The translations under genes and the position numbers were made by a program. From Paraburkholderia elongata (GTDB lineage Bacteria > Pseudomonadota > Gammaproteobacteria > Burkholderiales > Burkholderiaceae): a stretch of 64,000 nt of DNA. How positions within the stretch are numbered: position 1 is the stretch's first letter; each line of letters starts with the position of its first letter. The stretch spans positions 62,001-126,000 of the forward strand of contig NZ_WOEZ01000044.1 of assembly GCF_013177735.1 (NCBI RefSeq), given 5' to 3'. Below are positions 43,798 to 53,380 of the stretch, in pieces. The notes beneath the pieces are model-generated. The model searched no databases. It was not told the origin of the DNA and worked only from the letters and a program-made list of their open reading frames with translations.

Positions 43798-44777
43798 GCG
43801 TGGCCGATCTCGTTGCGAGCTTGCGCGAGAGTCGCGGATTTCGGCACAAGACGGATATCGTCGATGTGGTCGGCTCGCTCGCACGGCGTCTGCCTGGCGG
43901 CACGCGCGATCTCGCGCAGGCCGTCGCGCTTGGCGACGACTGCGCGGCCATTGCCGATGGCGATGGCTACCTGCTGTTCGCAATCGAAGGCATGGTCAGC
44001 GATTTCGTGAGCGCGATGCCATGGTTCGCCGGCTACAGCAGCGTGATGGTCAACGTCAGCGATATCTGCGCGATGGGTGGACGGCCGCTGGCGGTGGTCG
44101 ATGCGTTATGGAGTCGAGGAATCGGCGCGGCAGAGGACGTGCTCGCAGGCATGGCGGCGGCTTCCGTCGCTTATGGCGTGCCGATCGTAGGCGGTCATAC
44201 GAATACGCGCAGTGATGCGGCGCAACTGGCAGTGTCGATTGTGGGGCGCGCGAAAGCGCTGCTGTCGAGTTTCAATGCGAAACCCGGTGACCGGTTGATG
44301 ATGGCCGTCGATTTGCGCGGCCGCTTCGAGGAACCGTATCCGTTCTGGAATGCCTCGGTGGATGCGCCGCCTGACCGTTTGAGAGCAGATCTCGAACTGC
44401 TTGCGCAGTTAGCGGAAACTGGCCTGTGCGACGCGGCGAAAGACATCAGCATGGCCGGCACACTCGGCACGGCGCTGATGTTGCTCGAGTGCTCGCGGGT
44501 GGGGGCACGGATCGATCTCGATCGTATTCCGAAGCCTGCTGGCGTTTCGTTGGAGCGTTGGGTCACCGCATTTCCGAGCTTCGGTTATCTGCTATCGGTT
44601 CGGGAAGAGCAGGTGGACGCAGTGCAGGCCCAGTTCGATTCGCGTTCGCTCGCATGCGCCGTGATCGGTTCGGTCGATGCGACGTCCGAAGTGGTATTGC
44701 GTCAGCACGATGAGGCTGCGGTGTTGTGGGATTTCGATCGCGAACCGTTCATGGTGGCGAAGGACGGTCCGCGATGA
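43794..44777 (+). CDS. AIR-synthase-like protein (Sll0787 family)
   Basis: 327 aa. PurM/ThiL/SelD/HypE-like ATP-binding fold: ALGDDCAAI, MVNVSDICAMGGRPLAVVDA, VPIVGGHTNT, DISMAGTLGTALMLLE. These enzymes phosphorylate or activate an amide or carboxyl oxygen. In Nit1C the substrate is not known. It overlaps both the GNAT gene and the following fossil by 4 bp (ATGA), as in an intact operon. Confidence 0.88.
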   Translation: MSVADLVASLRESRGFRHKTDIVDVVGSLARRLPGGTRDLAQAVALGDDCAAIADGDGYLLFAIEGMVSDFVSAMPWFAGYSSVMVNVSDICAMGGRPLAVVDALWSRGIGAAEDVLAGMAAASVAYGVPIVGGHTNTRSDAAQLAVSIVGRAKALLSSFNAKPGDRLMMAVDLRGRFEEPYPFWNASVDAPPDRLRADLELLAQLAETGLCDAAKDISMAGTLGTALMLLECSRVGARIDLDRIPKPAGVSLERWVTAFPSFGYLLSVREEQVDAVQAQFDSRSLACAVIGSVDATSEVVLRQHDEAAVLWDFDREPFMVAKDGPR

Positions 44778-44932
44778 ACACGCTGCGTATCGCGTTGCTG
44801 ACGCATTCGGTCAACCCGCGCGGCGTCACGTCGACGTATACAGCCAATTGCTTGCAACCCGCGCGTTGGCCATTCATTGATCGATTGAGGATTTGCGATG
44901 CCTGTCATGCACTTTCGGATTCAATGGCCTGA
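44774..44932 (+). pseudogene. Deletion remnant of MSMEG_0565-type glycosyltransferase
   Basis: Starts MNTLRIALLTHSVNPRG, the exact kind of N-terminus found in the glycosyltransferase of some Nit1C clusters, then jumps to unrelated residues and stops after 52 codons. In another frame the following bases read HVDVYSQLLATRALAIH and stop at 44880, which looks like that enzyme's C-terminus. The gene has therefore lost roughly its whole middle through one deletion near 44820. The 18-bp gap from the old stop to the next gene's ATG is preserved. Confidence 0.7.
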
Positions 44933-45182
44933 TGGCGATGAAGCGAACTGTTATTCGCCGTCGCTCGTCATTGGCGATTTTTTCAAACCTGGCGAGGCGT
45001 ATGCGCTGGACGATTTCGTGGAACGTTCGCGGCAGGCGCTAGATATTGCGTCGGAGCGCGTGCGCAAGAAGTACGGCTTTGCCTGCTCCGCGGCCATGGA
45101 TCAGCTCGCGCAGATCGAACGCGACGCCGAGCGCTTTCGCGATCACCCAGAGGCGACCGTCAAGGTTATCGAATTCAGCTAG
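44898..45182 (+). CDS. MSMEG_0570-family nitrogen-starvation protein
   Basis: 94 aa, beginning MPVMHFRIQWPDGDEANCYS and containing FFKPGEAYALDDFVERSRQA. Small soluble protein, conserved in Nit1C clusters, with no known biochemical function. It overlaps the end of the fossil glycosyltransferase frame but not its presumed original stop. Confidence 0.85.
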   Translation: MPVMHFRIQWPDGDEANCYSPSLVIGDFFKPGEAYALDDFVERSRQALDIASERVRKKYGFACSAAMDQLAQIERDAERFRDHPEATVKVIEFS

Positions 45183-45207
45183 GCGCTTATTTTGCAGAGG
45201 AAGCATC

Positions 45208-46497
45208 ATGTCGAATCCAGCACATCACGCACGTGCTGACGGGCATTACAGTGTGCTCGTCGTCGGCGGCGGGCAGGCGGGTCTGTCGGTCAGCTATTAC
45301 CTAAAGCAGGCGGGCATCGACCATCTGGTTGTGGAAAAGAACACGGTGACGCATACGTGGCGCCAGCAACGCTGGGACGCGTTCTGCCTCGTGACGCCGA
45401 ACTGGCAGTGCGCATTGCCCGGCTACCCGTACCTTGGCGACGACCCGCACGGGTTCATGAGGAAGGGCGAGATCATCGATTATCTCGACGGTTTCATCGC
45501 GCATGTCGATGCGCCGGTGATCGAGCATACGGAAGTCAAACGCGTGAAGCAGCGCGACGATGGCGTCTATACGATTGCGACCACGCAAGGCGATTTGACC
45601 GCGGATCAGGTGGTGGTCGCCTCTGGGGGGTATCACACGCCGATCGTGCCGCGTCTTGCCGAGCGTTTGCCCGCAAGCATCGTGCAATTGCAATCGTCGG
45701 CGTATCGGAATCCCCAGGCCTTGCCCGAAGGCGCGATCATGGTGGTCGGCACGGGGCAATCAGGCGCTCAGATCGCGGAGGACTTGCATCTGGCCGGGCG
45801 CAGGGTGGTCCTCGCGGTCGGCGAGGCGCCACGCTGTGCGCGTTTCTACCGGGGGCGCGACGTGGTCGATTGGCTCGCCGACATGCAGTACTACGACATG
45901 CCGGTCGAAAAGCATCCGTTGCGCGAAGGCGTGCGCGACAACACCAATCACTATGTGACCGGGCGCGATGGCGGCCGCGACATCGACCTGCGCAAGTTCG
46001 CCGCCGAAGGCATGGAGCTGTACGGTAGGCTCGACGATCTGCGCGACGGACAATTCCATTTTGAGCCGACACTTGCCGCCAATCTCGACGCCGCGGACGA
46101 TACGTATAACCGGATCAACGCGAGCATCGACCGCTTCATTGACAAGCATGGCATCGACGCGCCAGCGGGTGAGGTCTACGAACCCGTCTGGCGGCCGGCC
46201 GATGAACGTACGACGCTCGATCTTCACACTAGCGGCATTTCTGCAATTGTCTGGTGCATCGGCTTCACGCCGGACTTTAGCTGGCTCGACGCGCCGGTTT
46301 TCAATGGGCGTGGTTATCCGGCACATACCCGCGGCATCACACCCATCGACGGTTTGTATTTTGTCGGCCTGCCGTGGCTGCATACATGGGGTTCGGGACG
46401 CTTCTCAGGCGTCGCGCGAGATGCGGAGTTTGTCGTGCAGGCGATTCGTGAGAAGGTGCACGAGCGTGCGTCGGTGAGGGCGGCTGTGGCAGCTTGA
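45208..46497 (+). CDS. Flavin-dependent oxidoreductase, MSMEG_0569 family
   Basis: 429 aa. FAD-binding Rossmann motif VLVVGGGQAGLSVSYYLKQA, then the monooxygenase-like block WRQQRWDAFCLVTPNWQCAL, the second nucleotide motif MVVGTGQSGAQIAEDLHLAG and the C-terminal IDGLYFVGLPWLHTWGSGRF. It resembles flavin monooxygenases and is the last gene of Nit1C. An oxidative step in cyanide or nitrile use has been proposed for the homologue. AGAGGAAG precedes the ATG. A terminator follows. Confidence 0.88.
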   Translation: MSNPAHHARADGHYSVLVVGGGQAGLSVSYYLKQAGIDHLVVEKNTVTHTWRQQRWDAFCLVTPNWQCALPGYPYLGDDPHGFMRKGEIIDYLDGFIAHVDAPVIEHTEVKRVKQRDDGVYTIATTQGDLTADQVVVASGGYHTPIVPRLAERLPASIVQLQSSAYRNPQALPEGAIMVVGTGQSGAQIAEDLHLAGRRVVLAVGEAPRCARFYRGRDVVDWLADMQYYDMPVEKHPLREGVRDNTNHYVTGRDGGRDIDLRKFAAEGMELYGRLDDLRDGQFHFEPTLAANLDAADDTYNRINASIDRFIDKHGIDAPAGEVYEPVWRPADERTTLDLHTSGISAIVWCIGFTPDFSWLDAPVFNGRGYPAHTRGITPIDGLYFVGLPWLHTWGSGRFSGVARDAEFVVQAIREKVHERASVRAAVAA

Positions 46498-46537
46498 GCC
46501 TATGGCTTATGCGCCTTGACGCGAATGCATGAAAAAA

Positions 46538-46577
46538 CGGCCGCTGCTTTTTTATCGCAGCGGCCGCTTCTTTTGGT
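46538..46577. terminator. Bidirectional terminator between Nit1C and the phospholipase gene
   Basis: CGGCCGCTGC pairs with GCAGCGGCCG around a short T-rich loop. A-run before and T-run after suit both strands, where two convergent genes end. Confidence 0.85.
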
Positions 46578-46594
46578 ACGGACTGAATTGAAAC

Positions 46595-48706
46595 TCAGCT
46601 CCCCAGTGCCGGATCGCTCATGCTGCTCTTGCCGGTTTCCACGTGTCCGGCGAAGCGTCGCGCGAACGACGGGTCCGTGTCGACGGTAATCGCCAGGTCG
46701 TACCAGCCATAGGCGTTGCGCAGATCGAGATACAGCTGTTCGGTATCCCCGCCGCGCACCGAATGCTTGACCACGTTGTTCGCGTCATAGGCATTGACGA
46801 TAGTGAACTGGCAGTGCGCGCTGCCCACGTTTTCCAGCCGCAATTGCAGGTTGCCGTTGGCGACGTCATAGCCTTCGGCGACTTCCGGCCGCGCGATGTC
46901 GGAGCCGTTCCACCAGCTTCTCGCGACCGGCTTGCCCGCGAAGCGGCGCAGGAAACCGTTCGGGCCGTAGACCGTGTAATCGTAGGTGCCGTCGACATTC
47001 AACGGCAACTGATCCTGCAGCCGCTTGCCGGCTTCAACCGTATACGTAAGCGGCGCAGCGAGACCATTCGCGGCATAGACGAGAAACACGGCGCCCGTGC
47101 GGCCCGAATTGACGAAACGCATCGTCAGCTTGTTCGCCGAGCCTTCACCGTGGACGCGCACGAACAGTTCGTACGGCAGCGCGCGAGCCGGGCGTGCGCC
47201 GGGTTCCTGCTTCGGTACGGCCTGCAGGAGCGGCGGCAGCGGCACATAGTCCGGATGCCGATTCTGATCGGGCGGCACGTAGCCGCTCGTGCTTGGCAGC
47301 GTCGGGAATGCGTCGTTCGGGGTGCTGAAGTTGAACGCCGACATCAGATCGCCGCACACCGCGCGGCGCCACGGCGTAATGTTCGATTCGCCGAGATTGT
47401 GCTGCTGGCCGAAGCGCTTTTCGATAAAGCGGATCACTGACGTATGGTCGAACAGTTCCGAGCACACATAGCCGCCTTTCGACCACGGCGAAACCACCAG
47501 CATCGGCACCCGCGGGCCGAGTCCGTACGGACCCGCCGGCGTTTTGCCATTGCCCGGATAGTTTTCATTGCTGGTGTCGACGGTCGACAAACCGTTTGCG
47601 CTCGACGCCGGCGCGAACGGCGGCGCCATGTGATCGAAGAAGCCATCGTTCTCGTCGTAATTGATCAGCAGCACGGTCTTGCTCCACACCTCGGGATTGG
47701 ACGTGAGAATCTGCAAGACCTGATCGATGTACCACGCACCGTAGTTCGACGGCCAGTTCGGGTGCTCGGAATACGCTTCCGGCGCGACGATCCACGAGAC
47801 CTGCGGCAGGGCATTGTTCTGCACGTCGCGCTTGAGGATGTCGAAGTAGCCGTCGCCGTTGGCCGCGTTCGTGCCCGTGCGGGCGTTGTCGTACAGCGGG
47901 TTGCCCGGCTGCGCGTTGCGGTACTGGTTGAAGTAGAGCAGCGAGTTGTCGCCGTAGTTGCCGATGTACGCGTTCTGCGTCCAGCCCCACGAGCCGCTTG
48001 CGTTGAGTCCTGTACCGATGTCCTGATAGATCTTCCAGGTGATGCCGGCGTTCTGCAGCACTTCCGGATAGGTGGACCAGCCGTAGCCGAGCTCCGAGTT
48101 GTCGATCACCGGGCCGCCGCCGTTGCCGTCGTTGCCGACCCAGCCGCTCCACATGTAGTAACGGTTCGGGTCGGTCGGGCCCATCAGCGAGCAGTGGTAC
48201 GCGTCGCAGATCGTGAAGGCGTCGGCGAGTTGATAGTGAAACGGAATGTCGTCGCGCGTGAGGTAGGCCATCGTCGTGGTGCCCTTGGACGGCACCCATT
48301 GATCGTAGCGGCCGCCGTTCCATGCCGCGTGCGTGCTGGTCCAGTCATGCGCGAGGTCTTGCAGGAATTGCAGGCCGAGGTTCGGCGCGGTGGGGCGGAA
48401 CGGCAACACATAGCCGACATCCGCGGCGAGCGGCTGGTACCAGACCGGCTTGCCGTTGGGCAGGTTGATCGCGCGCGTGTCGCCGAAACCGCGTACGCCC
48501 TTGAGCGTGCCGAAGTAGTGGTCGAACGAGCGGTTTTCCTGCATCAGCACGACGATGTGTTCGACGTCGCGGATCGTGCCGGTCTTGTTGTTGGCGGGAA
48601 TGGCGAGTGCGTTGCGAATGCCCAGCGGCAGCATGCTCAACGCGGTGGCGGAACCGGCTGCATGCGCGGCGGAGCGTAGAAAATCACGGCGATTTTTTGA
48701 GGTCAT
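46595..48706 (-). CDS. Phosphocholine-specific phospholipase C, Tat-exported (PlcN-like)
   Basis: 703 aa. Twin-arginine signal peptide (MTSKNRRDFLRSAAHAAG), then a phosphoesterase domain with the metal/nucleophile motif ENRSFDHYFGTLKGVRGFGD and FLIEKRFG-type blocks (VIRFIEKRFGQQHNLG). Two C-terminal beta domains of the DUF756 type follow (about 530-700). Members cleave phosphatidylcholine outside the cell, releasing phosphocholine. Length and layout match non-haemolytic PLCs of Burkholderia. The ATG at 48706 is chosen because it begins the Tat signal. Confidence 0.9.
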   Translation of the reverse strand: MTSKNRRDFLRSAAHAAGSATALSMLPLGIRNALAIPANNKTGTIRDVEHIVVLMQENRSFDHYFGTLKGVRGFGDTRAINLPNGKPVWYQPLAADVGYVLPFRPTAPNLGLQFLQDLAHDWTSTHAAWNGGRYDQWVPSKGTTTMAYLTRDDIPFHYQLADAFTICDAYHCSLMGPTDPNRYYMWSGWVGNDGNGGGPVIDNSELGYGWSTYPEVLQNAGITWKIYQDIGTGLNASGSWGWTQNAYIGNYGDNSLLYFNQYRNAQPGNPLYDNARTGTNAANGDGYFDILKRDVQNNALPQVSWIVAPEAYSEHPNWPSNYGAWYIDQVLQILTSNPEVWSKTVLLINYDENDGFFDHMAPPFAPASSANGLSTVDTSNENYPGNGKTPAGPYGLGPRVPMLVVSPWSKGGYVCSELFDHTSVIRFIEKRFGQQHNLGESNITPWRRAVCGDLMSAFNFSTPNDAFPTLPSTSGYVPPDQNRHPDYVPLPPLLQAVPKQEPGARPARALPYELFVRVHGEGSANKLTMRFVNSGRTGAVFLVYAANGLAAPLTYTVEAGKRLQDQLPLNVDGTYDYTVYGPNGFLRRFAGKPVARSWWNGSDIARPEVAEGYDVANGNLQLRLENVGSAHCQFTIVNAYDANNVVKHSVRGGDTEQLYLDLRNAYGWYDLAITVDTDPSFARRFAGHVETGKSSMSDPALGS

Positions 48707-48787
48707 GGTATTGGCTTTCGATCTTCGGTGAAGGAACGATGCACGCAACACGCGAGCCTCGCCCGCGCGAAGCGTGACGCGCGAAAC

Positions 48788-49114
48788 TCAGTCGACGGTG
48801 TGAATGACAGGTGTGGCGAGCGGCGTCGACGCGGCGGCAGACAATGCCGGGTCGGCGCTTGATGCAGGTAGTGCAGGGGTTTGAATCGTGACTGCGGCGG
48901 GCGCGGGTGCAACGGAGGACGGATTCGCCGACAGAACCGCGGCGGTGTTGCTGTCGCCGGCGGCACTTGCGGTAGAACTAACCGCGCGCGTGTCGGGGGT
49001 TTTGTCATCGTCGTTGCCGCAAGCGCCGAGCAGCATGCAGAGCGACACGGCGGCCAGTGCGCTCGCCAAACGTTTGCGATAGAAGGCAATGGACGGCTTC
49101 GACACAACAGACAT
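48788..49114 (-). CDS. Small lipoprotein with low-complexity tail
   Basis: 108 aa. Signal peptide LASALAAVSLCMLLGACGND with lipobox LLGAC, then a Ser/Ala/Pro-rich segment with no recognisable domain. It could be an envelope lipoprotein or the product of a decayed gene. It lies 81 bp upstream of the phospholipase gene on the same strand and may share its promoter. Confidence 0.6.
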   Translation of the reverse strand: MSVVSKPSIAFYRKRLASALAAVSLCMLLGACGNDDDKTPDTRAVSSTASAAGDSNTAAVLSANPSSVAPAPAAVTIQTPALPASSADPALSAAASTPLATPVIHTVD

Positions 49115-49251
49115 GGCAATGTCTCCGGCACGGGGAAGATGCGCCAGGGCATCCATGTGCCCAGGTGAGCGATGCGCAAGAATAGTCGCTTACCTGTGTA
49201 ACTTTTGTGAAGATGTGGAAATTTGGGTATTTGTTGAGAATTGGGCGGCCG

Positions 49252-49713
49252 TCAATCCTGGATCGCGACGATGGCCTCGATCTCGACGGTAATATTGCCC
49301 GGCAGGGAACCCACACCGACCGCCGAGCGCGAATGCCGACCGGCATCGCCGAATACATCGACCAACAGATCCGAGCAGCCGTTGATCACGCGCGGGTGCT
49401 CAGTAAAATCCGGCGCCGCGTTGACCATACCCAGCAGCTTGACGACGCGCTTCACGCGCCGCAAATCGCCCAGTTCGTTATGCAGTACGGCGAGCAGATT
49501 CAGGCCGACCATTTGCGCGTGCCAGTACGCTTCGTCCGCGCTGACGGTGGCGCCGACCTTGCCGGTCATCAGCGAGCCGGTTTCGTCGAGCGGACCCTGG
49601 CCGGACAGAAACAGCAGATTCCCCTCGCGTGTGCAGTGCATGAAATTGCCGATCGGCGTCGGCACTTTCGGGAGCTTGAGGCCGCGCGTGTGCAGCCGGT
49701 CGTAGCAGTTCAT
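49252..49713 (-). CDS. RidA/YjgF-family protein
   Basis: 153 aa. The RidA fold is recognisable from GNLLFLSGQGPLDETG, the helix AYWHAQMVGLNLLAVL, and the strand SLPGNITVEIEAIVAIQ. RidA proteins hydrolyse reactive enamine/imine intermediates released by PLP enzymes. The canonical Arg is present in DLRRVKRVVKLLG or nearby. A PLP enzyme gene of the same neighbourhood starts at 50821, which makes a joint role likely. Confidence 0.85.
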   Translation of the reverse strand: MNCYDRLHTRGLKLPKVPTPIGNFMHCTREGNLLFLSGQGPLDETGSLMTGKVGATVSADEAYWHAQMVGLNLLAVLHNELGDLRRVKRVVKLLGMVNAAPDFTEHPRVINGCSDLLVDVFGDAGRHSRSAVGVGSLPGNITVEIEAIVAIQD

Positions 49714-49826
49714 CGATGGGGAAGTGATGGTGAGCGGTCTTTAAGGAGTCAGCGTTGCGCGCGCCGGGGGGACTTCAGGTTTCGTGCTTCGGACAATGTG
49801 CTCTGGGCTTTGGACTTAAGGCGGCG

Positions 49827-50702
49827 TCACGCCGCCGGCTCCTGGTCGCGATGCCGCCAGCCGAGGCGCGCTTCGATACGGGCGGCCACCGCCTGTACGG
49901 CTTGGGCGAAACGCTCGGTGCCGAGCACGGCTTTCGCCTCGGGCATCACGATCGAAATCGTGAAGACGCACGCGCCGGTGTTATCGAGCACGGGCGCCGC
50001 GAGGCACGCCACGGACGCATCCGATTCGCCGATCTGAATCGACAGCCGCGCCTCCAACGCTTCGCGGGCGATCTGCGCGAGCACTTGCGGCCGAGTTTCC
50101 GCGCGACCGGTCGGCGAGCTTTGCGCGTGCTGCGCGAAGAACGCGACCCGTTCGGCATCCGGCAGGTGCCCGACGAGCAAACGGCCGGACGCGGTCCAGT
50201 TGAGCGGCACGCGGCTGCCGACTCGCGAGGTCACACGAAAGTGCCCGGGGCCTTCAGCCATTTGCTGCACGACCATCATGCCGTCTTCGAGTCCGCAGAC
50301 CTGCACGGTCTCTTCGACTTCCGCCGAGAGCCGCTGCATTTCTTCATGAGCGACCGCGAGGTAGTCGAGCGAGCTCGCGTACGTCAAACCGTATCCATAC
50401 AGACGCGAGCCGAGCCAGATCGTGCCATCCATACGCCGCGCCAACAGGTTCTTTTCGACCAGATCGTTGATGATCGAATACACGGTGGACAGCGGCGCGC
50501 CGACCATGCGCGCGACTTCATACGCGGTGGCGGGACGGTTCGCTTGCTGGAGCGCGTCGAGAATCTGCACAGCGCGATCGATCGCGCTGGTGCGTGTGCG
50601 TGGCGCGGCGCCTTCCTCCCGACTTTTTGCCTGGGTTTCGGCGCCGGCAGATGCCGCGGCGGGTACTGCTTCGGACGCGGAAGGTCGGGACGTGCGAGCC
50701 AT
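49827..50702 (-). CDS. IclR-family transcriptional regulator
   Basis: 291 aa. A Pro/Ala-rich N-terminal arm is followed by the IclR winged HTH (RPATAYEVARMVGAPLSTVY, SIINDLVEKNLLARR) and a GAF-like ligand domain ending IVMPEAKAVLGTERFAQAVQ. It is divergent from the PLP enzyme gene, with the intergenic region between them holding the promoter candidate. Probably controls the PLP/porin/GntP genes and RidA. Confidence 0.9.
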   Translation of the reverse strand: MARTSRPSASEAVPAAASAGAETQAKSREEGAAPRTRTSAIDRAVQILDALQQANRPATAYEVARMVGAPLSTVYSIINDLVEKNLLARRMDGTIWLGSRLYGYGLTYASSLDYLAVAHEEMQRLSAEVEETVQVCGLEDGMMVVQQMAEGPGHFRVTSRVGSRVPLNWTASGRLLVGHLPDAERVAFFAQHAQSSPTGRAETRPQVLAQIAREALEARLSIQIGESDASVACLAAPVLDNTGACVFTISIVMPEAKAVLGTERFAQAVQAVAARIEARLGWRHRDQEPAA

Positions 50703-50735
50703 CGTGCTCCTCTGACGTGGGATGTTTTTGTCCAG

Positions 50736-50794
50736 TTGACGCAGGGTGATTGTATGCTAGACTGATCCGCAATTACAACATATATTCCATAATT
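50736..50794 (+). promoter_or_regulatory. Promoter candidate and AT-rich inverted repeat for the PLP enzyme gene
   Basis: TTGACG (50736-50741), 16-bp spacer, TAGACT (50758-50763). Just downstream, AATTA (50771-50775) and TAATT (50790-50794) form an inverted repeat suited to IclR binding. Confidence 0.4.
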
Positions 50795-50820
50795 AAGAAA
50801 TACGAGGTTGGAGGCGCTTC

Positions 50821-52023
50821 ATGGACATTCGCTCTCGCTTTGGCTTACGCCCTGTCATCAATGCTTCGGGCACGATGACGAGTCTGGGCGCGTCCAGTGT
50901 TAGCGCACCGGTGATCGACGCGGTGGCGCAAGTGCTGCCGCAATTCGTCGAGATCGACGATCTGCAACGCCGCGCTTCGGCGGCGATTGCCCAAGCGTGC
51001 GGCAGCGAAACCGGGTATATCACCGCGTCGTGCTCGGCGGCGATCACGCTTTCCATCGCCGCCACCATGACGGGCGACGACCACGGCCTGATCGAACGGC
51101 TACCCGACACGAGCGCCATGCAGCGCAACGAAGTCGTGATTCAAACCGGCCACCTCGTCAATTATGGCGCCCCGGTGGACCAGGCGATCCGGTTGTCCGG
51201 TGCGCGCGTCGTGCCCGTGGGCGCGGCGACCGAAGCGCACGGCTACCAACTGAATACTGCCATCACCGAACGCACCGCCGCGGCGCTTTACGTGGTTTCG
51301 CATCATACGGTGCAATTCGGCATGATCCCGCTCGAAGAATTCATTGCGGTCGCGCATGCGAAGGGCGTGCCGGTGATCGTCGATGCGGCTTCCGAATATG
51401 ACCTCAAACGCTTTATCGCAGCCGGCGCCGATCTCGTGCTCTACTCGGCGCACAAATTTCTCGGCGGGCTGACCGCCGGCATTGTCGCGGGTAAGAAAGC
51501 GCTGGTACGTGCCGCGTATTTCCAGAATGGCGGCATTGGCCGCGGCATGAAAGTCGGCAAGGAAGGCATTGTTGGCGCGATCGCCGCGTTCGAACAATGG
51601 CAGCAGCGCGACCATGTCGCGGTTCGCGCCCGTGAACGCGGCCACCTCACGCTGTGGCGCGAAACCTTGAATCGTTGCGACGGCGTATGGGCGGAGATCG
51701 ACGCCGACCCGACCGGCAATCCGCTTGACCGTCTGAAACTGCATATCGATCCCAGGCAGGCTCGCATCACTGCGTGGGATCTCGCCGATGCGCTCGCGCG
51801 GCCGCCCGAAGGCGAAGCGCCGGTGATCGTGCGCGATCATGAAGCGGAACTGCATTTCTTTTTCCTCGACCCGTGCAATCTGCATCCGGGCGAAGAACAG
51901 ATCGTACTGGCACGGCTCACGGCCGAACTCGAGCGCGCGCGACAGTCGCCCGAACCCGTCGTAACGCCGTTCTACCAGCGCGACGCGCGCCGCATTGCCG
52001 CGCGCCGGAATTGGCCTGATTGA
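50821..52023 (+). CDS. SelA-fold PLP enzyme (D-glucosaminate-6-phosphate ammonia-lyase-like)
   Basis: 400 aa. Fold-type-I PLP enzyme: RPVINASGTMTSLGASSVSA is the usual start of DgaE/SelA-like proteins. Lys in LVLYSAHKFLGGLTAG should hold PLP, and VDAASEYDL supplies the Asp. Homologues eliminate ammonia from amino-sugar acids or act on D-amino acids. With a GntP permease and RidA next door, an amino-gluconate-type or D-hydroxyamino-acid substrate is plausible but unproven. Confidence 0.8.
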   Translation: MDIRSRFGLRPVINASGTMTSLGASSVSAPVIDAVAQVLPQFVEIDDLQRRASAAIAQACGSETGYITASCSAAITLSIAATMTGDDHGLIERLPDTSAMQRNEVVIQTGHLVNYGAPVDQAIRLSGARVVPVGAATEAHGYQLNTAITERTAAALYVVSHHTVQFGMIPLEEFIAVAHAKGVPVIVDAASEYDLKRFIAAGADLVLYSAHKFLGGLTAGIVAGKKALVRAAYFQNGGIGRGMKVGKEGIVGAIAAFEQWQQRDHVAVRARERGHLTLWRETLNRCDGVWAEIDADPTGNPLDRLKLHIDPRQARITAWDLADALARPPEGEAPVIVRDHEAELHFFFLDPCNLHPGEEQIVLARLTAELERARQSPEPVVTPFYQRDARRIAARRNWPD

Positions 52024-52181
52024 TTCTCTCCCGGTTCATATCGATTCATCGATGACCGTTGTTTGACCCTAGCACCGGACTCCGTTCCGGTGCCGCTTTG
52101 ACTTGCCCGCTTAGTACTACTTATATCGCCGGAACATAACCGTGTAACCGGCGTTTGTCTCTCTTTCGACTTGAGGAAACC

Positions 52182-53300
52182 ATGAAGCACAAGCAGATTC
52201 TTCGTACGGCCATCGCGTTCGCGGCCGCCGGACTCGCCGCGCAGGCCGCCCACGCGCAAAGCAGCGTGACGCTATACGGCATCGCCGATGCCGGCTTTAC
52301 CTTCACCAATAACCAGAAGGGTGAGAAGGCGTATCAGGCGACGCAAGGCAATGTGCAGGGTTCGCGCTGGGGCCTGCTCGGCAGCGAAGATCTGGGCGGC
52401 GGCAACAAGGTCCTGTTCAAGCTCGAAAACGGCTTCAGCCTGGAGAGTGGTGCATCCGGTCAGGGCGGCCGCATGTTCGGCCGCAGCGCATGGGTTGCGC
52501 TTTCAAACAACAAGGCGGGCACGATCACGCTCGGCCGTCAGTACAACAGCGTGCAGGACTATCTGTCGAACATGCAGATCAATGGCGTCGGCGCAATGAG
52601 CCAGTACGGCAACGCGATCTACGACAACGACGATATCAACAACACGTACCGCACCGACAACGCGGTCAAGTACACCACGCCGACGTATGCAGGGCTCACC
52701 GCAAATGCGATGTACGCGTTCTCGAACACCGCGGGCGCGTTCGCCAACAATCGCGCATGGAGCGTCGGCGCGGATTACGTGAACGGTCCGCTGCACCTTG
52801 ACGCGGCCTATTCGCTGGTCAATCAGCCGGCTACCAACACCACTGGCGCGGCGCCGTCTGACAACTACTACAGCACCAGCTCGTCGATCATCAGCGGCGT
52901 GAAGCGCAACCAGGTGTGGGGCGCAGGCGGTTCGTACGTGTTCGGCCCGGCAACCGTCCTGCTGCTGTACACGAACTCGCAATTCCAGTTGTTCAGCGGC
53001 GGCAGCCTGCGCTTTGCCAACTATGAAGCCAGCGTGAAGTATCAACTTACGCCGGCTACGCTGCTCGCGCTCGGCTACATCTACACGACGCAGAACACCA
53101 GCGGCACCACGGCCACCAGTGCTCACTACAACCAGTTGAGCCTGGGCGGCGAGTACTTCCTGTCGAAGACCACCGACCTCTACCTGAACGGTATCTACCA
53201 GCATGCATCCGGTTCGCACGCATGGGTCGAAGGCATTTCGAATCCGTCGAGCAACAACGGCCAGTTCGTGACCGTCGCCGGCATCCGCCACAAGTTCTAA
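52182..53300 (+). CDS. Gram-negative porin (Burkholderia OmpC-like)
   Basis: 372 aa. Signal peptide MKHKQILRTAIAFAAAGLAA...HAQ, mature start SSVTLYGIADAGFTF. Conserved blocks SRWGLLGSEDLGGG, FKLENGFSLESG, GRMFGRSAWVAL and LGRQYNS, and a C-terminal Phe (GIRHKF). An AGGAAACC leader precedes the ATG. It is likely to be part of the uptake route with the GntP permease. Confidence 0.92.
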   Translation: MKHKQILRTAIAFAAAGLAAQAAHAQSSVTLYGIADAGFTFTNNQKGEKAYQATQGNVQGSRWGLLGSEDLGGGNKVLFKLENGFSLESGASGQGGRMFGRSAWVALSNNKAGTITLGRQYNSVQDYLSNMQINGVGAMSQYGNAIYDNDDINNTYRTDNAVKYTTPTYAGLTANAMYAFSNTAGAFANNRAWSVGADYVNGPLHLDAAYSLVNQPATNTTGAAPSDNYYSTSSSIISGVKRNQVWGAGGSYVFGPATVLLLYTNSQFQLFSGGSLRFANYEASVKYQLTPATLLALGYIYTTQNTSGTTATSAHYNQLSLGGEYFLSKTTDLYLNGIYQHASGSHAWVEGISNPSSNNGQFVTVAGIRHKF

Positions 53301-53380
53301 GTACGCCGCCCGCGCCGCTGCTCATACAACATTCCGCTCAACGGAAACCGCGGCGCGGATCTTTCCCTTCAGGAGCACCT

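Noticed and set aside
48181..48679. Second gene opposite the phospholipase
   Set aside because: The long plus-strand frame (47444-48679) is Arg/Val-rich, typical of antisense reading of a GC-rich gene.
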